DNA of 34,607 nucleotides. It comes from Pseudomonadota bacterium (GTDB lineage Bacteria; Desulfobacterota; GWC2-55-46; JADFVP01). Positions within the stretch are counted from its first letter, which is position 1. Each line of letters begins with the position of its first letter. A program made the translations under genes and the position numbers. The notes beneath the pieces were generated by a model. It did no database searches. It had not been told where the DNA came from and was given only the letters and a program-made list of their open reading frames with translations. The stretch lies in contig JADFVP010000068.1 of NCBI GenBank assembly GCA_015222595.1, forward strand, positions 1 to 34,607, written 5' to 3'. Positions 22,832 to 30,955 of this stretch are shown in pieces.

Positions 22832-24307
22832 TTACTTGCCTATACAGAACTCGGAAAAAATTTTAGAGAGGATGTCGTCGGTGGTAACCGCACCGGTTAC
22901 CTCGCCAAGGGAGTTGGTGGCAAGGAGAAGGTCTGTTGCCACCAGTTCGAGCGGCACGCGGCCCACAGCCGCAGCGCGCGCCCTTTCTAATGCTACGAGC
23001 GCCCCCTCTAAAGAGCGTTTGTGCCGAACCGAGGTTATCATTTCCGAGGTCTGGTCGGCCCCTTGAGCAGAACCGGGCGCATGGCCCGTTGCAAGAGTAA
23101 AGAGCGCCTCTTCAAGCTCCACTATTCCCGAACCGTCTTTTTCGTTATTGGCAGTGTCATTAGAAAAACCTAGAGCTGAAACAGCGACCCTACCCATATC
23201 GGAAAAAGTTTTTTCCAGCCTAGCGTGCGCCTCTATATCGGCACTATCTTTTTTGTTCGCAACAATAAGTATCTTGTCCGCCTCTATGCTCTCGACTATC
23301 TTTCTGTCTTCTGTAAAGTCGGAATCTGTTAGATCGACGACAAAGAGCACCATGTCGGCAGACTCTATCTGCGCCCTTGCGGCCTCTATTCCGATCGACT
23401 CGACCAAGTCGGCGGTCTCTCTAAGCCCGGCGGTATCTATCAGGCGCACAGGGATGGAGCGGATATTGAGGGGCTCCTCTATGAGGTCGCGCGTTGTGCC
23501 CGGCAGGTGGGTTACGATCGCGCGCTCCTCTTGCAAAAGCAGATTAAGGAGGCTCGACTTGCCGACATTCGGGCGGCCGAGTATCAGAACCCTCAGGCCC
23601 TCTCTTAAAAGACGCCCCTCGTCATACGTTGCGAGAAGCCTCTGTAGCGCTCCTTCTGCATCGGCTACTACTGTTGCAAGTTCGGCGACGAGTGGGTCGG
23701 TCTCTTCTTTTGAACGACCTTTTTCTAAAAGCTCCGGTGAGATATCTTCGGGAAAGTCGAGCGTCGCCTCTATGCGGACCCTCAGATCCACAAGGCCGTC
23801 TTTAATGGAATTGATCCTTTTAGAGAGCGTACCGCCAAGACGCGCTCTGGCTGAACGGAGCGCGCCGTCAGTTGAGGCCTTGATGACATCTATTACCGCT
23901 TCGGCCTGCGCCAGATCGAGCTTGCCGTTCATGAATGCGCGCCGCGTGAACTCTCCGGGCTCTGCTATACGCGCACCAGCTGCGAGAACGGTCTCTAAGA
24001 CGCGCGCGGTTACTAAAAGCCCGCCGTGGCAGAAAAGTTCTACGGTATCTTCACCCGTGTACGAGTTCGGCCCCGACATGTAGACGATAAAACCGTCATC
24101 GATTTTAACCCCGTCACAAGAGTGAACCGATCCGTAGTAGAGGTACCGCTCTACTCTGTTCTCGACCCCGGCTCCGCGCAGGGCAAAGACCTTTTCGGCT
24201 AGACCAAAGGCAGTTGGGCCGGTAATGCGGACGATACCGATTGCGCCCTGGCCGACAGGGGTCGAAATGGCTGCTATGGTGTCGGACGTTTCTATCGGGG
24301 TCGACAT
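22832..24307 (-). CDS. mnmE: tRNA modification GTPase MnmE
   Basis: With MnmG it makes the cmnm5 modification of wobble uridine. 491 residues. An N-terminal folate-binding domain (DTIAAISTPVGQGAIGIVRITG; ...EPGEFTRRAFMNGKLDLAQAEAVIDVI) leads to a G domain with GRPNVGKSS (G1), TTRD (G2/K-loop), DTAG (G3) and NKKD (G4). The C-terminal FCIGK matches the essential CxGK. The G5 region carries a small polar insertion (SNDTANNEKDGSG), which makes the protein longer than E. coli MnmE (454). It is the last gene of the origin cluster; jag, usually between yidC and mnmE, is absent, and 167 bp of unremarkable sequence is there instead. Confidence 0.97.
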   Translation of the reverse strand: MSTPIETSDTIAAISTPVGQGAIGIVRITGPTAFGLAEKVFALRGAGVENRVERYLYYGSVHSCDGVKIDDGFIVYMSGPNSYTGEDTVELFCHGGLLVTARVLETVLAAGARIAEPGEFTRRAFMNGKLDLAQAEAVIDVIKASTDGALRSARARLGGTLSKRINSIKDGLVDLRVRIEATLDFPEDISPELLEKGRSKEETDPLVAELATVVADAEGALQRLLATYDEGRLLREGLRVLILGRPNVGKSSLLNLLLQEERAIVTHLPGTTRDLIEEPLNIRSIPVRLIDTAGLRETADLVESIGIEAARAQIESADMVLFVVDLTDSDFTEDRKIVESIEADKILIVANKKDSADIEAHARLEKTFSDMGRVAVSALGFSNDTANNEKDGSGIVELEEALFTLATGHAPGSAQGADQTSEMITSVRHKRSLEGALVALERARAAAVGRVPLELVATDLLLATNSLGEVTGAVTTDDILSKIFSEFCIGK

Positions 24308-24474
24308 AACGCGCTCTTAGGGTCTTAAGGGTTTGGGGGTATGGAGTGAGAGAGAGTATTCTTACGAGAGTCGTCTAGATGGTTACAGACTAACAGAGCC
24401 GGAGTCCGAACAGGTATAAAAGAAGCGGGCCGGAAAAGTGTTGGGTCTTGGTAGTGACAGGGGTTGCGGGCCCT

Positions 24475-26223
24475 TTACTTCTTACTCTTTTTGCCCTTGC
24501 CCTTACCCTTATGCTGGCTCTTCGCCGGTTTTACTTCTTTCGGAGTATCGGGCTCGTCGTACTGAGTAAGGTCGATAGGCGGCACGCTTGAGGCCTTGGC
24601 CGCATGGGCCTTGTTGATAATAACCTGCTGTCCGATAGAGAGAAGGTTGTTGGTCAGCCAGTAGAGAACGAGACCGGCCGGAAAGTTCAAGAACATGAAG
24701 GTAAAGACGATAGGCAAAAACTGCATCATCTTCGCCTGAGTCGGGTCCGGGGAAGAGGGTGTCATCTTCTGCTGGAAGTACATCGACGCGCCCATAAGAA
24801 CCGGCGTTATGTAGTACGGGTCTTTTGCCGAAAGGTCGGTGATCCAGAGAATAAGGGGCGCATGCCTCAGCTCTATCGCCACATAGAGAACCTCGTACAG
24901 GGCGATAAAGACCGGAATCTGCAGCACCATCGGCAGACAGCCGCTTACAGGGTTTATCTTGTACTTCTTGTAGAGGCCCATGACCTCTTTGTTCATCTTC
25001 TCTTTGTTGTCCTTGAAGCGTTTCTTTATGGCGGCAAGCTGCGGTTGAACGCGCTGCATCTCCTTCATCGACGTCATGGAGTGCTTGGTAAGGGGGTAGA
25101 AGAGGAGCTTTATGGCGACGGTAAAGAGTACGATTGCGATACCGTAGTTTACCAGATAGCCCTGCATCAGATTGAGGATAACGAGAAAGGGCTTGGCCAT
25201 TATTGCGAAGAAGCCGAACTCTATCGACTCTTCGAGCCCTATGTGCTTATTGGTCATAAGGCTATAGAGCTTGGGGCCGGAAAAGGTGCTGTAGACAACG
25301 GCGGCGTCTGCGCCCGGGGCTATGCGCATCTCGTCGGAGATAACGGTGGTGGTGGCAAAATCCTCGTCGTAGACTTCCGTTGCCCAGTTGAGGTGCGCGG
25401 AAGCAGGAGGCAGAAGAACGGTTAAAAAGTACTTGTTCTCAAGACCTATCCAGTGGAGCGCTCCCTTGCCGCGAAGCGCCTCTTCGTCAGAGTCCTGCCT
25501 TAAGATCTCATCGTCCTCGTAGACGACAGGGCCGTAGTGGTAGTACGACTTCTTTGTCTCTTTCTTAAGCGTAGCCGACATAAGCGTCTCAATGTGGCCG
25601 GTAACGGGTGCATCCGAGCGGTTGTAGAGACGGACCTCTGTGTCGACCATGTAGGTGTCGGCCGAGAACTTATACCTCTTCTCAACGACGAGTCCCTCTT
25701 TTGTCGTACCGCTGTAGACAAACTCTAGCTTCTCTCTGCCATCGAGCGTGTATGCGCTCCTTAGCGGGCTGTTGAAGACGATCTCTTCGGTCTCGTTGTT
25801 TATTACTATTGAGGTTCTGTTGGTGGTCTGGGAGTCGAGGTTGTTTACAAGGTCGACCGGCAGGGAGTCCGCCTCTCTGGTCGCATTATACTTTTTAAGC
25901 TCCCACTTTGTTATCGCTCCGCCGTGGTTGGTGAAGACCGCTTTAAAGAGCGGGGTCTCTACCGTTGTAAGCTCTTCGGCTGCGCCCGGTAGGGCTCTGG
26001 TGGTGACAGGAAAGACCTTTGGCGCCGGGGCTGCCTTCTCGGCAGGCGCTTCGCCGATACCGATCTTGGAGAGCAGCGAGGTGGTGACATTTTTTTCCGG
26101 CTCTACGGCGGACTCTTCGGTAACTTCGGTGTAGGCTTCGGGATAGACCTGCTTCAGGATGTAGGGATAGCCGACTATAACTGCCAGAGAAAGCAGTATG
26201 GCAATGATAACTCTTTTTTCCAT
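24475..26223 (-). CDS. yidC: Membrane protein insertase YidC
   Basis: 582 residues, Gram-negative type: an N-terminal membrane segment (VIIAILLSLAVIVGYPYIL, residues 4-22), a large periplasmic beta domain (about 85-320) and the conserved insertase core of five membrane segments (starting near FFAIMAKPFLVILNLMQGYL). Core motifs are AIKLLFYPLTKHSMTSMKEM, LYKKYKINPVSGCLPMVLQIP and FLPIVFTFMFLNFPAGLVLYWLTNNLLS. The C-terminus is very basic (KGKGKGKKSKK), suited to ribosome contact. It inserts and folds inner-membrane proteins, alone or with Sec. The yidD gene ends 70 bp upstream on the same strand. Confidence 0.97.
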   Translation of the reverse strand: MEKRVIIAILLSLAVIVGYPYILKQVYPEAYTEVTEESAVEPEKNVTTSLLSKIGIGEAPAEKAAPAPKVFPVTTRALPGAAEELTTVETPLFKAVFTNHGGAITKWELKKYNATREADSLPVDLVNNLDSQTTNRTSIVINNETEEIVFNSPLRSAYTLDGREKLEFVYSGTTKEGLVVEKRYKFSADTYMVDTEVRLYNRSDAPVTGHIETLMSATLKKETKKSYYHYGPVVYEDDEILRQDSDEEALRGKGALHWIGLENKYFLTVLLPPASAHLNWATEVYDEDFATTTVISDEMRIAPGADAAVVYSTFSGPKLYSLMTNKHIGLEESIEFGFFAIMAKPFLVILNLMQGYLVNYGIAIVLFTVAIKLLFYPLTKHSMTSMKEMQRVQPQLAAIKKRFKDNKEKMNKEVMGLYKKYKINPVSGCLPMVLQIPVFIALYEVLYVAIELRHAPLILWITDLSAKDPYYITPVLMGASMYFQQKMTPSSPDPTQAKMMQFLPIVFTFMFLNFPAGLVLYWLTNNLLSIGQQVIINKAHAAKASSVPPIDLTQYDEPDTPKEVKPAKSQHKGKGKGKKSKK

Positions 26224-26293
26224 CTCTTGGCTAAACCTTCTTTAATAGATTTATTTTAGAACCGGCATACGGCAGGGCCGTAGCGGGAAACAC

Positions 26294-26521
26294 TTATTTT
26301 TTTGCCATTTTTACTACCGGGTCGTAGCCGCCCGGGTGCAGAGGCTGACACCTTAAGAGCCGCTTTAGAGCAGCAAAAAGCCCTAAAACCGGTCCGTGTA
26401 CCTCTATGGCTTCGTGCGCGTAGTCAGAGCACGTCGGGTAAAAACGGCAAGAGGGAGGCAGAAAGGGCGAGATGCCCTTCTTGTAGATAAAGATCATAAA
26501 CTGTAAGGCTCTCTTTATCAT
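26294..26521 (-). CDS. yidD: Membrane protein insertion efficiency factor YidD
   Basis: 75 residues, the usual size. The signature ISPFLPPSCRFYPTCSDYA (residues 17-35), with its three-Cys-containing core together with LLRCQPLHPGGYDPV, is unmistakable. An N-terminal amphipathic helix associates with the inner face of the membrane. It assists YidC-dependent insertion. GGGG at a normal distance precedes the ATG. Confidence 0.95.
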   Translation of the reverse strand: MIKRALQFMIFIYKKGISPFLPPSCRFYPTCSDYAHEAIEVHGPVLGLFAALKRLLRCQPLHPGGYDPVVKMAKK

Positions 26522-26605
26522 CTACTAACCCCAAACCGTTTTAGAGACCAAAATCTCTGCTGAGAGCAGAACTTGTTCTACGGTTGGCCCCTACTTGCAA
26601 ACAGA

Positions 26606-26705
26606 CCCGGTTACTAACTGGCCTAATTACTTAAACTGGCCCCGGTTGTTAGTTGCCCCGATTACTTAAACTTACTTGGTCGTTAAATTAGCCCCGGTTT
26701 AAATA
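26606..26705. repeat. Imperfect 35-bp tandem repeats between yidD and rnpA
   Basis: Two units starting at 26606 and 26641 share CCCGGTT and ATTACTTAAACT at the same positions (period 35). A third, more degenerate copy (GTTAAATTAGCCCCGGTTTA near 26681) runs into the 3' end of rnpA. Unit function is unknown. Confidence 0.55.
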
Positions 26706-27093
26706 GGCCCAAGAGTTCTTTTTCTACTTCGAAGAGCCGTTTCGGGCCCTTGTCCGTACCTGCGGACCTTCTGGCAGAGATAACGATATCTGCTGTTCTT
26801 TGCTCTTCCTGCGTGTCGCTATCTTTGCCTGACGGTACTATAGAGGCAGAAGATAACTTGTCTCTATTCAGTCTAAAAAACTCTCTGAGGAGCCTCTTTA
26901 ACCTTACCCTGCCCGGTCCGTTTGCTACGCGCGCGCTGACAGCCAGACCGAGTCTGTGTCTGCAGAGCGAATTTTCAAGCACGTAGACGGTATAATTTAC
27001 AGTTGTAAATCTTTTACCGTTTTTGATCGTCCGGGAAAACTCTTTTGGATTAAGAAGCCTGTCGGTTTTAGAAAAGGAGTGCTTTTTTACCAT
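26683..27093 (-). CDS. rnpA: Ribonuclease P protein component RnpA
   Basis: Protein subunit of RNase P, needed for 5' end maturation of tRNA. 136 residues. The family pattern is visible: KHSFSKTDRLLNPKEFSRTIKNGKR (4-28), LGLAVSARVANGPGRVRLKRLLREFFRLNRDKL (about 50-82, containing the RNR-type basic helix). The centre has an extra polar loop (SSASIVPSGKDSDTQEEQRT). The start at 27093 is chosen because AAGGAG lies eight bases upstream; a longer reading adds 11 residues without a ribosome-binding site. It follows rpmH by 69 bp, the classical rpmH-rnpA pair. Confidence 0.93.
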   Translation of the reverse strand: MVKKHSFSKTDRLLNPKEFSRTIKNGKRFTTVNYTVYVLENSLCRHRLGLAVSARVANGPGRVRLKRLLREFFRLNRDKLSSASIVPSGKDSDTQEEQRTADIVISARRSAGTDKGPKRLFEVEKELLGLFKPGLI

Positions 27094-27162
27094 CGAGTCT
27101 CCTTGACCTGCTCTTCGTTCGATCATAGATCGACATATTCGGAAACAAGAGGAGACTCTTGG

Positions 27163-27315
27163 TTACTTATTGGTGCTAATCTCTACGGAGAGGCGCTTTC
27201 TTCCCTTGGCCCGTCTTCTGCTTATAACGGCCCGTCCTCCCTTGGTAGACATCCTTTCAAGAAAACCGTGGGTTCTTAATCTCTTTATTTTGCTTGGCTG
27301 AAATGTTCTTTTCAT
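27163..27315 (-). CDS. rpmH: 50S ribosomal protein L34 (RpmH)
   Basis: 50 residues. The sequence begins MKRTFQPSKIKRLRTHGFLE and contains RMSTKGGRAVISRRRAKGRKRLSV, which is the L34 consensus; the final SVEISTNK is a slightly longer tail than the usual 44-46-residue protein. AAAGGA precedes the ATG at a good distance. It is the first gene of the rpmH-rnpA-yidD-yidC run, and unusually it lies downstream of dnaN on the same strand. Confidence 0.97.
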   Translation of the reverse strand: MKRTFQPSKIKRLRTHGFLERMSTKGGRAVISRRRAKGRKRLSVEISTNK

Positions 27316-27361
27316 GTTTTTACGTCCTTTAAAACCTTATTTTTCTTACGAATTAAATAAG

Positions 27362-27392
27362 TATTTAGCCATATTTGTTGGTAGTTTGTCAA
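27362..27392 (-). promoter_or_regulatory. Possible promoter of rpmH
   Basis: A perfect -35 TTGACA (27387-27392) directly follows the dnaN terminator T-run; TAAATA (27362-27367) is 19 bp further, a long spacer. About 50 bp before the rpmH ATG. Confidence 0.4.
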
Positions 27393-27395
27393 GAT

Positions 27396-27438
27396 AAAAA
27401 GCAGACTGAACGTTTATATCCCATTTCGTTCAACCTGC
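27396..27438 (-). terminator. Intrinsic terminator of dnaN
   Basis: On the minus strand GCAGGTTGAACG (27427-27438) pairs with CGTTCAGTCTGC (27401-27412), 12 bp including two G-U pairs, loop 14 nt, followed by TTTTT. It separates the dnaN and rpmH transcripts. Confidence 0.75.
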
Positions 27439-27492
27439 CTTTTATCTATTTTTTCTATTTCAACCTTTAAAGGGTCTTTATTTACTGCGGTA

Positions 27493-28602
27493 CTATAGCC
27501 TCATCGGCATTACTATGTATGTATAATTACTTGTCGGTTCGCTCTTTACGAGGCCCGGACTCAGCGGATTTTTCAGTACAATCTTTATCTTCTCTTCATT
27601 AATCGCCTCTAGCATATCTATCATGTACCTGGCGTTAAAGGCTATCTCTATCTCTTCGCCACTATACTCTATCTCTAACTCTTCTGTTGCGTCTCCTATA
27701 TCCGGGCTTGTTGCTATTAAAGTCAGCCCGCTTGGAGCGAACTTAAAGTTAACTCCCTTTATCTTATCTGAAGAGAGTATCGATACCCTTTTTAAAGAAG
27801 CTAACAGCAGGTCCTTTTCTACGAGTATTTCTTTATCATTTCCTTCCGGTATAACTTTTTTATAATCAGGAAACTCTCCTTCTAAAAGCCTGATATTTAT
27901 TACGGTACTGTCTCTTTTAACAGATGCGCTCTTATTCGTTATGCCGATAAAGAAGCCGTTTTCGCACTCCTCTTCCAAGAGCTTACGCACCTCCATCATA
28001 CCTTTTCTCGGCAGCAGTACAGAGTTTTTCTCCTGGGTTCCTATACCGAGATCGCTCTGTTCTTCAACAAACGCAAGTCTGTGGCCGTCTGTAGTTACCA
28101 TACGAGTGCTGTTATCCTCTTTTTCAAAGAGAAAACCGTTTATATTGTACCGGGTTTCATCTAAAGAGACTGCAAAAGAGGTCTTGTCTATCATTTCTTT
28201 CAATTTCTCATTATCTATCTTTTCAAGTTTGCTCTCTTCTACAACAGGAAATACCGGAAAATCTTTTGTGGGAAGTCCCAATATATTAAATTTCGACTTT
28301 CCGCTCTTTACCGTTACCTTGCAGTTCTGATCCGCCTTAAATGAAATTCCTGTTTCCGGCAGCTCTTTTACTATTTCAAAAAGCTTTCTGGCATTTACCG
28401 TTACCGTACCGTTCTGCTTTACATCCGCCTCTAAAGAGTCTTTTATAAAGACCTCGAGGTCGGTTGCAAGAAACTCGACCGTTCCTTCTTTTGCTGATAA
28501 AGAGACATTAGAGAGTATCGGCATTGTATTTCTCTTTTCAACAATACCCTGGACTCTTTGAAGGATTTTTAAAAAAGCAGGCTTTTCTATTAGAAACTCC
28601 AT
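27493..28602 (-). CDS. dnaN: DNA polymerase III beta sliding clamp DnaN
   Basis: 369 residues, three clamp domains. MEFLIEKPAFLKILQRVQGIVEKRNTMPILSNVSL-type opening, domain 2 around KLKEMIDKTSFAVSLDETRYNINGFLFE with TDGHRLAFVE, and the C-terminal IVMPMRL that ends every clamp. It encircles DNA and tethers polymerase III. It follows dnaA on the same strand after a 360-bp gap that carries the origin-like elements. AAAGGGAG lies upstream of the ATG. recF and gyrB do not follow it. Confidence 0.98.
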   Translation of the reverse strand: MEFLIEKPAFLKILQRVQGIVEKRNTMPILSNVSLSAKEGTVEFLATDLEVFIKDSLEADVKQNGTVTVNARKLFEIVKELPETGISFKADQNCKVTVKSGKSKFNILGLPTKDFPVFPVVEESKLEKIDNEKLKEMIDKTSFAVSLDETRYNINGFLFEKEDNSTRMVTTDGHRLAFVEEQSDLGIGTQEKNSVLLPRKGMMEVRKLLEEECENGFFIGITNKSASVKRDSTVINIRLLEGEFPDYKKVIPEGNDKEILVEKDLLLASLKRVSILSSDKIKGVNFKFAPSGLTLIATSPDIGDATEELEIEYSGEEIEIAFNARYMIDMLEAINEEKIKIVLKNPLSPGLVKSEPTSNYTYIVMPMRL

Positions 28603-28696
28603 TTATATCTCCCTTTGAATATTAATCTCTTTACCCTTTTTAAAAGTTATTCAGAAAAGGGTGTATCTCTATTATTACTTTATTATTATTTTAAAA

Positions 28697-28714
28697 AAGA
28701 AGTAGTAGTCGTAG
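28697..28714 (+). promoter_or_regulatory. DnaA-trio-like repeat
   Basis: Plus strand reads AAG AAG TAG TAG TCG TAG, six triplets of the 5'-TAG (3'-GAT) type, four bases from a DnaA box and bordered by an A/T-only run on the far side. This fits the single-strand DnaA-binding element of bacterial origins. Confidence 0.7.
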
Positions 28715-28718
28715 TTCC

Positions 28719-28727
28719 TGTGTATAA
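28719..28727 (-). promoter_or_regulatory. DnaA box at the origin
   Basis: TTATACACA on the minus strand, an exact match to TTATNCACA, oriented so that a DnaA filament would grow into the triplet run. Confidence 0.75.
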
Positions 28728-28962
28728 GTTGAAAAAAGTATAACAGGCTATTATTTAAAAGAAAAGAGAGAAGAGTTCCTGTTGATACTTTCGGGTACTT
28801 ATTAACAAAAAAAGTGTGGGGTCTATTTATCCGGTATAACCGCACCAGTTACCAACAGAACAGAGACAGTATTAACAGGTAACCAACACCCAAAACAGTT
28901 ATACGAACTAACCAAAAAAGTATCCCAAACATCCAAACAAGAGCAACGGTCGAACCAACAGA

Positions 28963-30339
28963 TTAATTAACGCCTAGGTCTTTTTTTATCTGCTGAATGG
29001 AACGGAAGAGTTCGCCGTTCTCTTTGGCAGAGGTATCTATCTTCTTAAAGGCATGTATGGCCGTAGAGTGATCTTTACCGCCGAACGCAGAGCCTATCTC
29101 AGGATAAGAGAAGCTTCCCGACTCTCTAGCTATATACATAGCAACCTGTCTCGGAAAGGCGATAGACTTATGGCGCCTTTTGGACTTCAGGTCCGAAGTC
29201 TTTACATTATAGTAAGTAGAGACCGCGCGCTGAATTTCAACAATCGTTATTATACGGTCTTCTTTCTTTTTTAAAAGGTTTTTTAAGGCTTTCTTGCTCA
29301 TCTCAAGAGAGATCTCTTGATTCGTAAGGCTAGAGACGGCAATAACCCTGTTTAAAAACCCTTCAAGCTCCCTGACATTAGAATTACTTATAGAGGCCAG
29401 CCAGGCTGCGACATCATTTGGCATCTCTATGCCCTCTGCCAGGGCTTTTCTCTTTAAGATAGCGATTCTGGTCTCGGTATCCGGGGGCTGAATGTCGGCA
29501 ACAAGGCCCCACTCGAACCGGCTCCTCAGTCGTTCTTCGATTCCTGCGATATCTTTCGGAAATTTATCACTCGTTACGATGATCTGTTTGTGATTTTCGT
29601 GCAGCACGTTGAAGGTATGGAAGAACTCTTCTTGCGTGCGCTCTTTACCAGCCCAGAACTGGATGTCATCTATAAGAAGAAGGTCTACATTTCTGAACTT
29701 GCCTCTGAAGTCGGACATTTTCTGGCGACTTACGTAGTTGATAAAGTCGTTCATAAAACGTTCTGAGGAGTAGTAGCAGATTTTTATAGACGGGTTGAGC
29801 TTCAAGGCTCCGTGCCCTATGGCTTGGAGCAGATGGGTCTTGCCTAGCCCGACCCCTCCGTAGATAAAGAGCGGGTTGTACTTGCTGGCAAGGTTTTTGG
29901 CCACCGCGCTGCACGCGGCATGGGCAAATTCGTTGGCCGGGCCGATAACAAAGTTATCGAAGGTGTATTTGGAGTTGAGGCCGATCTCTTTTGCCAGCGC
30001 CTCTACGTCTTTGCTCTTGTCGGGTTTTGTCTTGGCCGACAGCCTCTTTGTGCCGCTCTTTGTACTTTTCTTTGTTGGCGGCTCGGCTGCGGTCGTTTTG
30101 GCGATGGTCCAGGTGAGGGTCATCTCTTTAGAAGAGATACGGCGCAGGACCTCCAGGATTAGAAGCTGGTAATGCTCTTTTATCCATTCGAGAAAGAAAC
30201 GGTTGGGCACCTCGAGTTCGATGACGTCGTCAGAGCCGCCCAAGACCTTTATCGGGCGAAACCAGGTCGCAAAGTGCTGCGGGCTAACATGCTCGGCCAG
30301 GCCTTCGAGACAGCTCTTCCATAGATTTTCAAAAACCAT
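28963..30339 (-). CDS. dnaA: Chromosomal replication initiator DnaA
   Basis: 458 residues. Domain I (VFENLWKSCLEGLAEHVSPQHFATW), a Lys-rich linker, the AAA+ domain with NPLFIYGGVGLGKTHLL (Walker A), VDLLLIDDIQF (Walker B) and the sensor RLRSRFEWGLVADIQPPD, and domain IV with the DnaA signature AFGGKDHSTAIHA near the C-terminus. It binds DnaA boxes and opens the origin. The start at 30339 is chosen because MVFENLW is the normal family opening; an upstream TTG at 30381 is possible but overlaps two DnaA boxes. Those boxes suggest autoregulation. Confidence 0.97.
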   Translation of the reverse strand: MVFENLWKSCLEGLAEHVSPQHFATWFRPIKVLGGSDDVIELEVPNRFFLEWIKEHYQLLILEVLRRISSKEMTLTWTIAKTTAAEPPTKKSTKSGTKRLSAKTKPDKSKDVEALAKEIGLNSKYTFDNFVIGPANEFAHAACSAVAKNLASKYNPLFIYGGVGLGKTHLLQAIGHGALKLNPSIKICYYSSERFMNDFINYVSRQKMSDFRGKFRNVDLLLIDDIQFWAGKERTQEEFFHTFNVLHENHKQIIVTSDKFPKDIAGIEERLRSRFEWGLVADIQPPDTETRIAILKRKALAEGIEMPNDVAAWLASISNSNVRELEGFLNRVIAVSSLTNQEISLEMSKKALKNLLKKKEDRIITIVEIQRAVSTYYNVKTSDLKSKRRHKSIAFPRQVAMYIARESGSFSYPEIGSAFGGKDHSTAIHAFKKIDTSAKENGELFRSIQQIKKDLGVN

Positions 30340-30374
30340 AACGCCACCGGGGGTGTTTGACGGAAAAAACAGGG

Positions 30375-30395
30375 TTATCAACAGAGTTATTCACA
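30375..30395 (+). promoter_or_regulatory. Pair of DnaA boxes just upstream of dnaA
   Basis: TTATCAACA (30375-30383, one mismatch) and TTATTCACA (30387-30395, exact TTATNCACA), 12 bp apart in the same orientation and 36 bp from the dnaA ATG. Position suits autoregulation or a second DnaA-binding region. Confidence 0.65.
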
Positions 30396-30803
30396 GGTGT
30401 TTATAACTCATCTACAGCGGTAGGGAGTAACTGTATCAGACCCGTTCTCCTTTTACAAGGGCTTTATCTGCCAGGAATGAAACTTTGTAAAACAGGTGTA
30501 TAAAAAAAGTAAAGGGCAGGCAGTGCGGTTTTGATTTCGACCCCCGGAGGCACAAATGCACACAGGATAACAAAAACTAGAACATGTTGATTTTTATGGA
30601 AAAAAAGGTTGAAGTAACAGTTGCTATCATCCAAAGGATGATTCTTTTTCTGTTTCGGGAATAAGCTCACGCCTACCAGAGAATAAGGTCTATTTCGTGG
30701 TTCGCCCGGTAAAAGAACGGATAATCGGTAATAGTTGAGAAAGGAGGCGCAAATGTGCGGGCTCTGTAGAGTCTAAAGGCGTAAGAGCCCGATTTATCAG
30801 AGG

Positions 30804-30812
30804 TGTGGATAA
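30804..30812 (-). promoter_or_regulatory. Consensus DnaA box
   Basis: TTATCCACA on the minus strand, the best DnaA box in the window, about 470 bp upstream of the dnaA start. Confidence 0.65.
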
Positions 30813-30955
30813 ACCGGCCGGTTACCGAAAAACAGCAGGAGTTACGGTTGTTATATAAACTGCTCTATAAAGACGAAGAAAAGCCGGGGTAAAAAAGGAA
30901 AGCAGGGTCAAGATAAAAGGAGTTGAAGCAGGTAAAAAGAGGGCGATACTGTGGG

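Larger units (their letters stand above)
28603..28962. other. Candidate replication origin (oriC) between dnaA and dnaN
   Basis: A 360-bp AT-rich region without genes. It holds a consensus DnaA box (28719-28727), a DnaA-trio-like triplet run (28697-28714) and an AT-rich unwinding candidate (about 28667-28696), plus single-mismatch boxes TTATTCAGA near 28645 and TTATTAACA near 28800. The arrangement is that of the basal origin unwinding system. Confidence 0.75.
30340..30955. other. Gene-free region upstream of dnaA
   Basis: Holds DnaA boxes (see entries), an imperfect 17-bp direct repeat that includes a ribosome-binding site and ATG (30546-30562 and 30743-30759), and a 7-bp stem GGGCTCT/AGAGCCC (30759-30765 with 30784-30790). 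No convincing protein gene. It probably carries the dnaA promoter and perhaps a second lobe of the origin. Confidence 0.65.

Noticed and set aside
30464..30670. 68-codon minus-strand open frame upstream of dnaA
   Set aside because: No ribosome-binding site, no recognisable sequence, and it lies in the AT-rich regulatory region with DnaA boxes.
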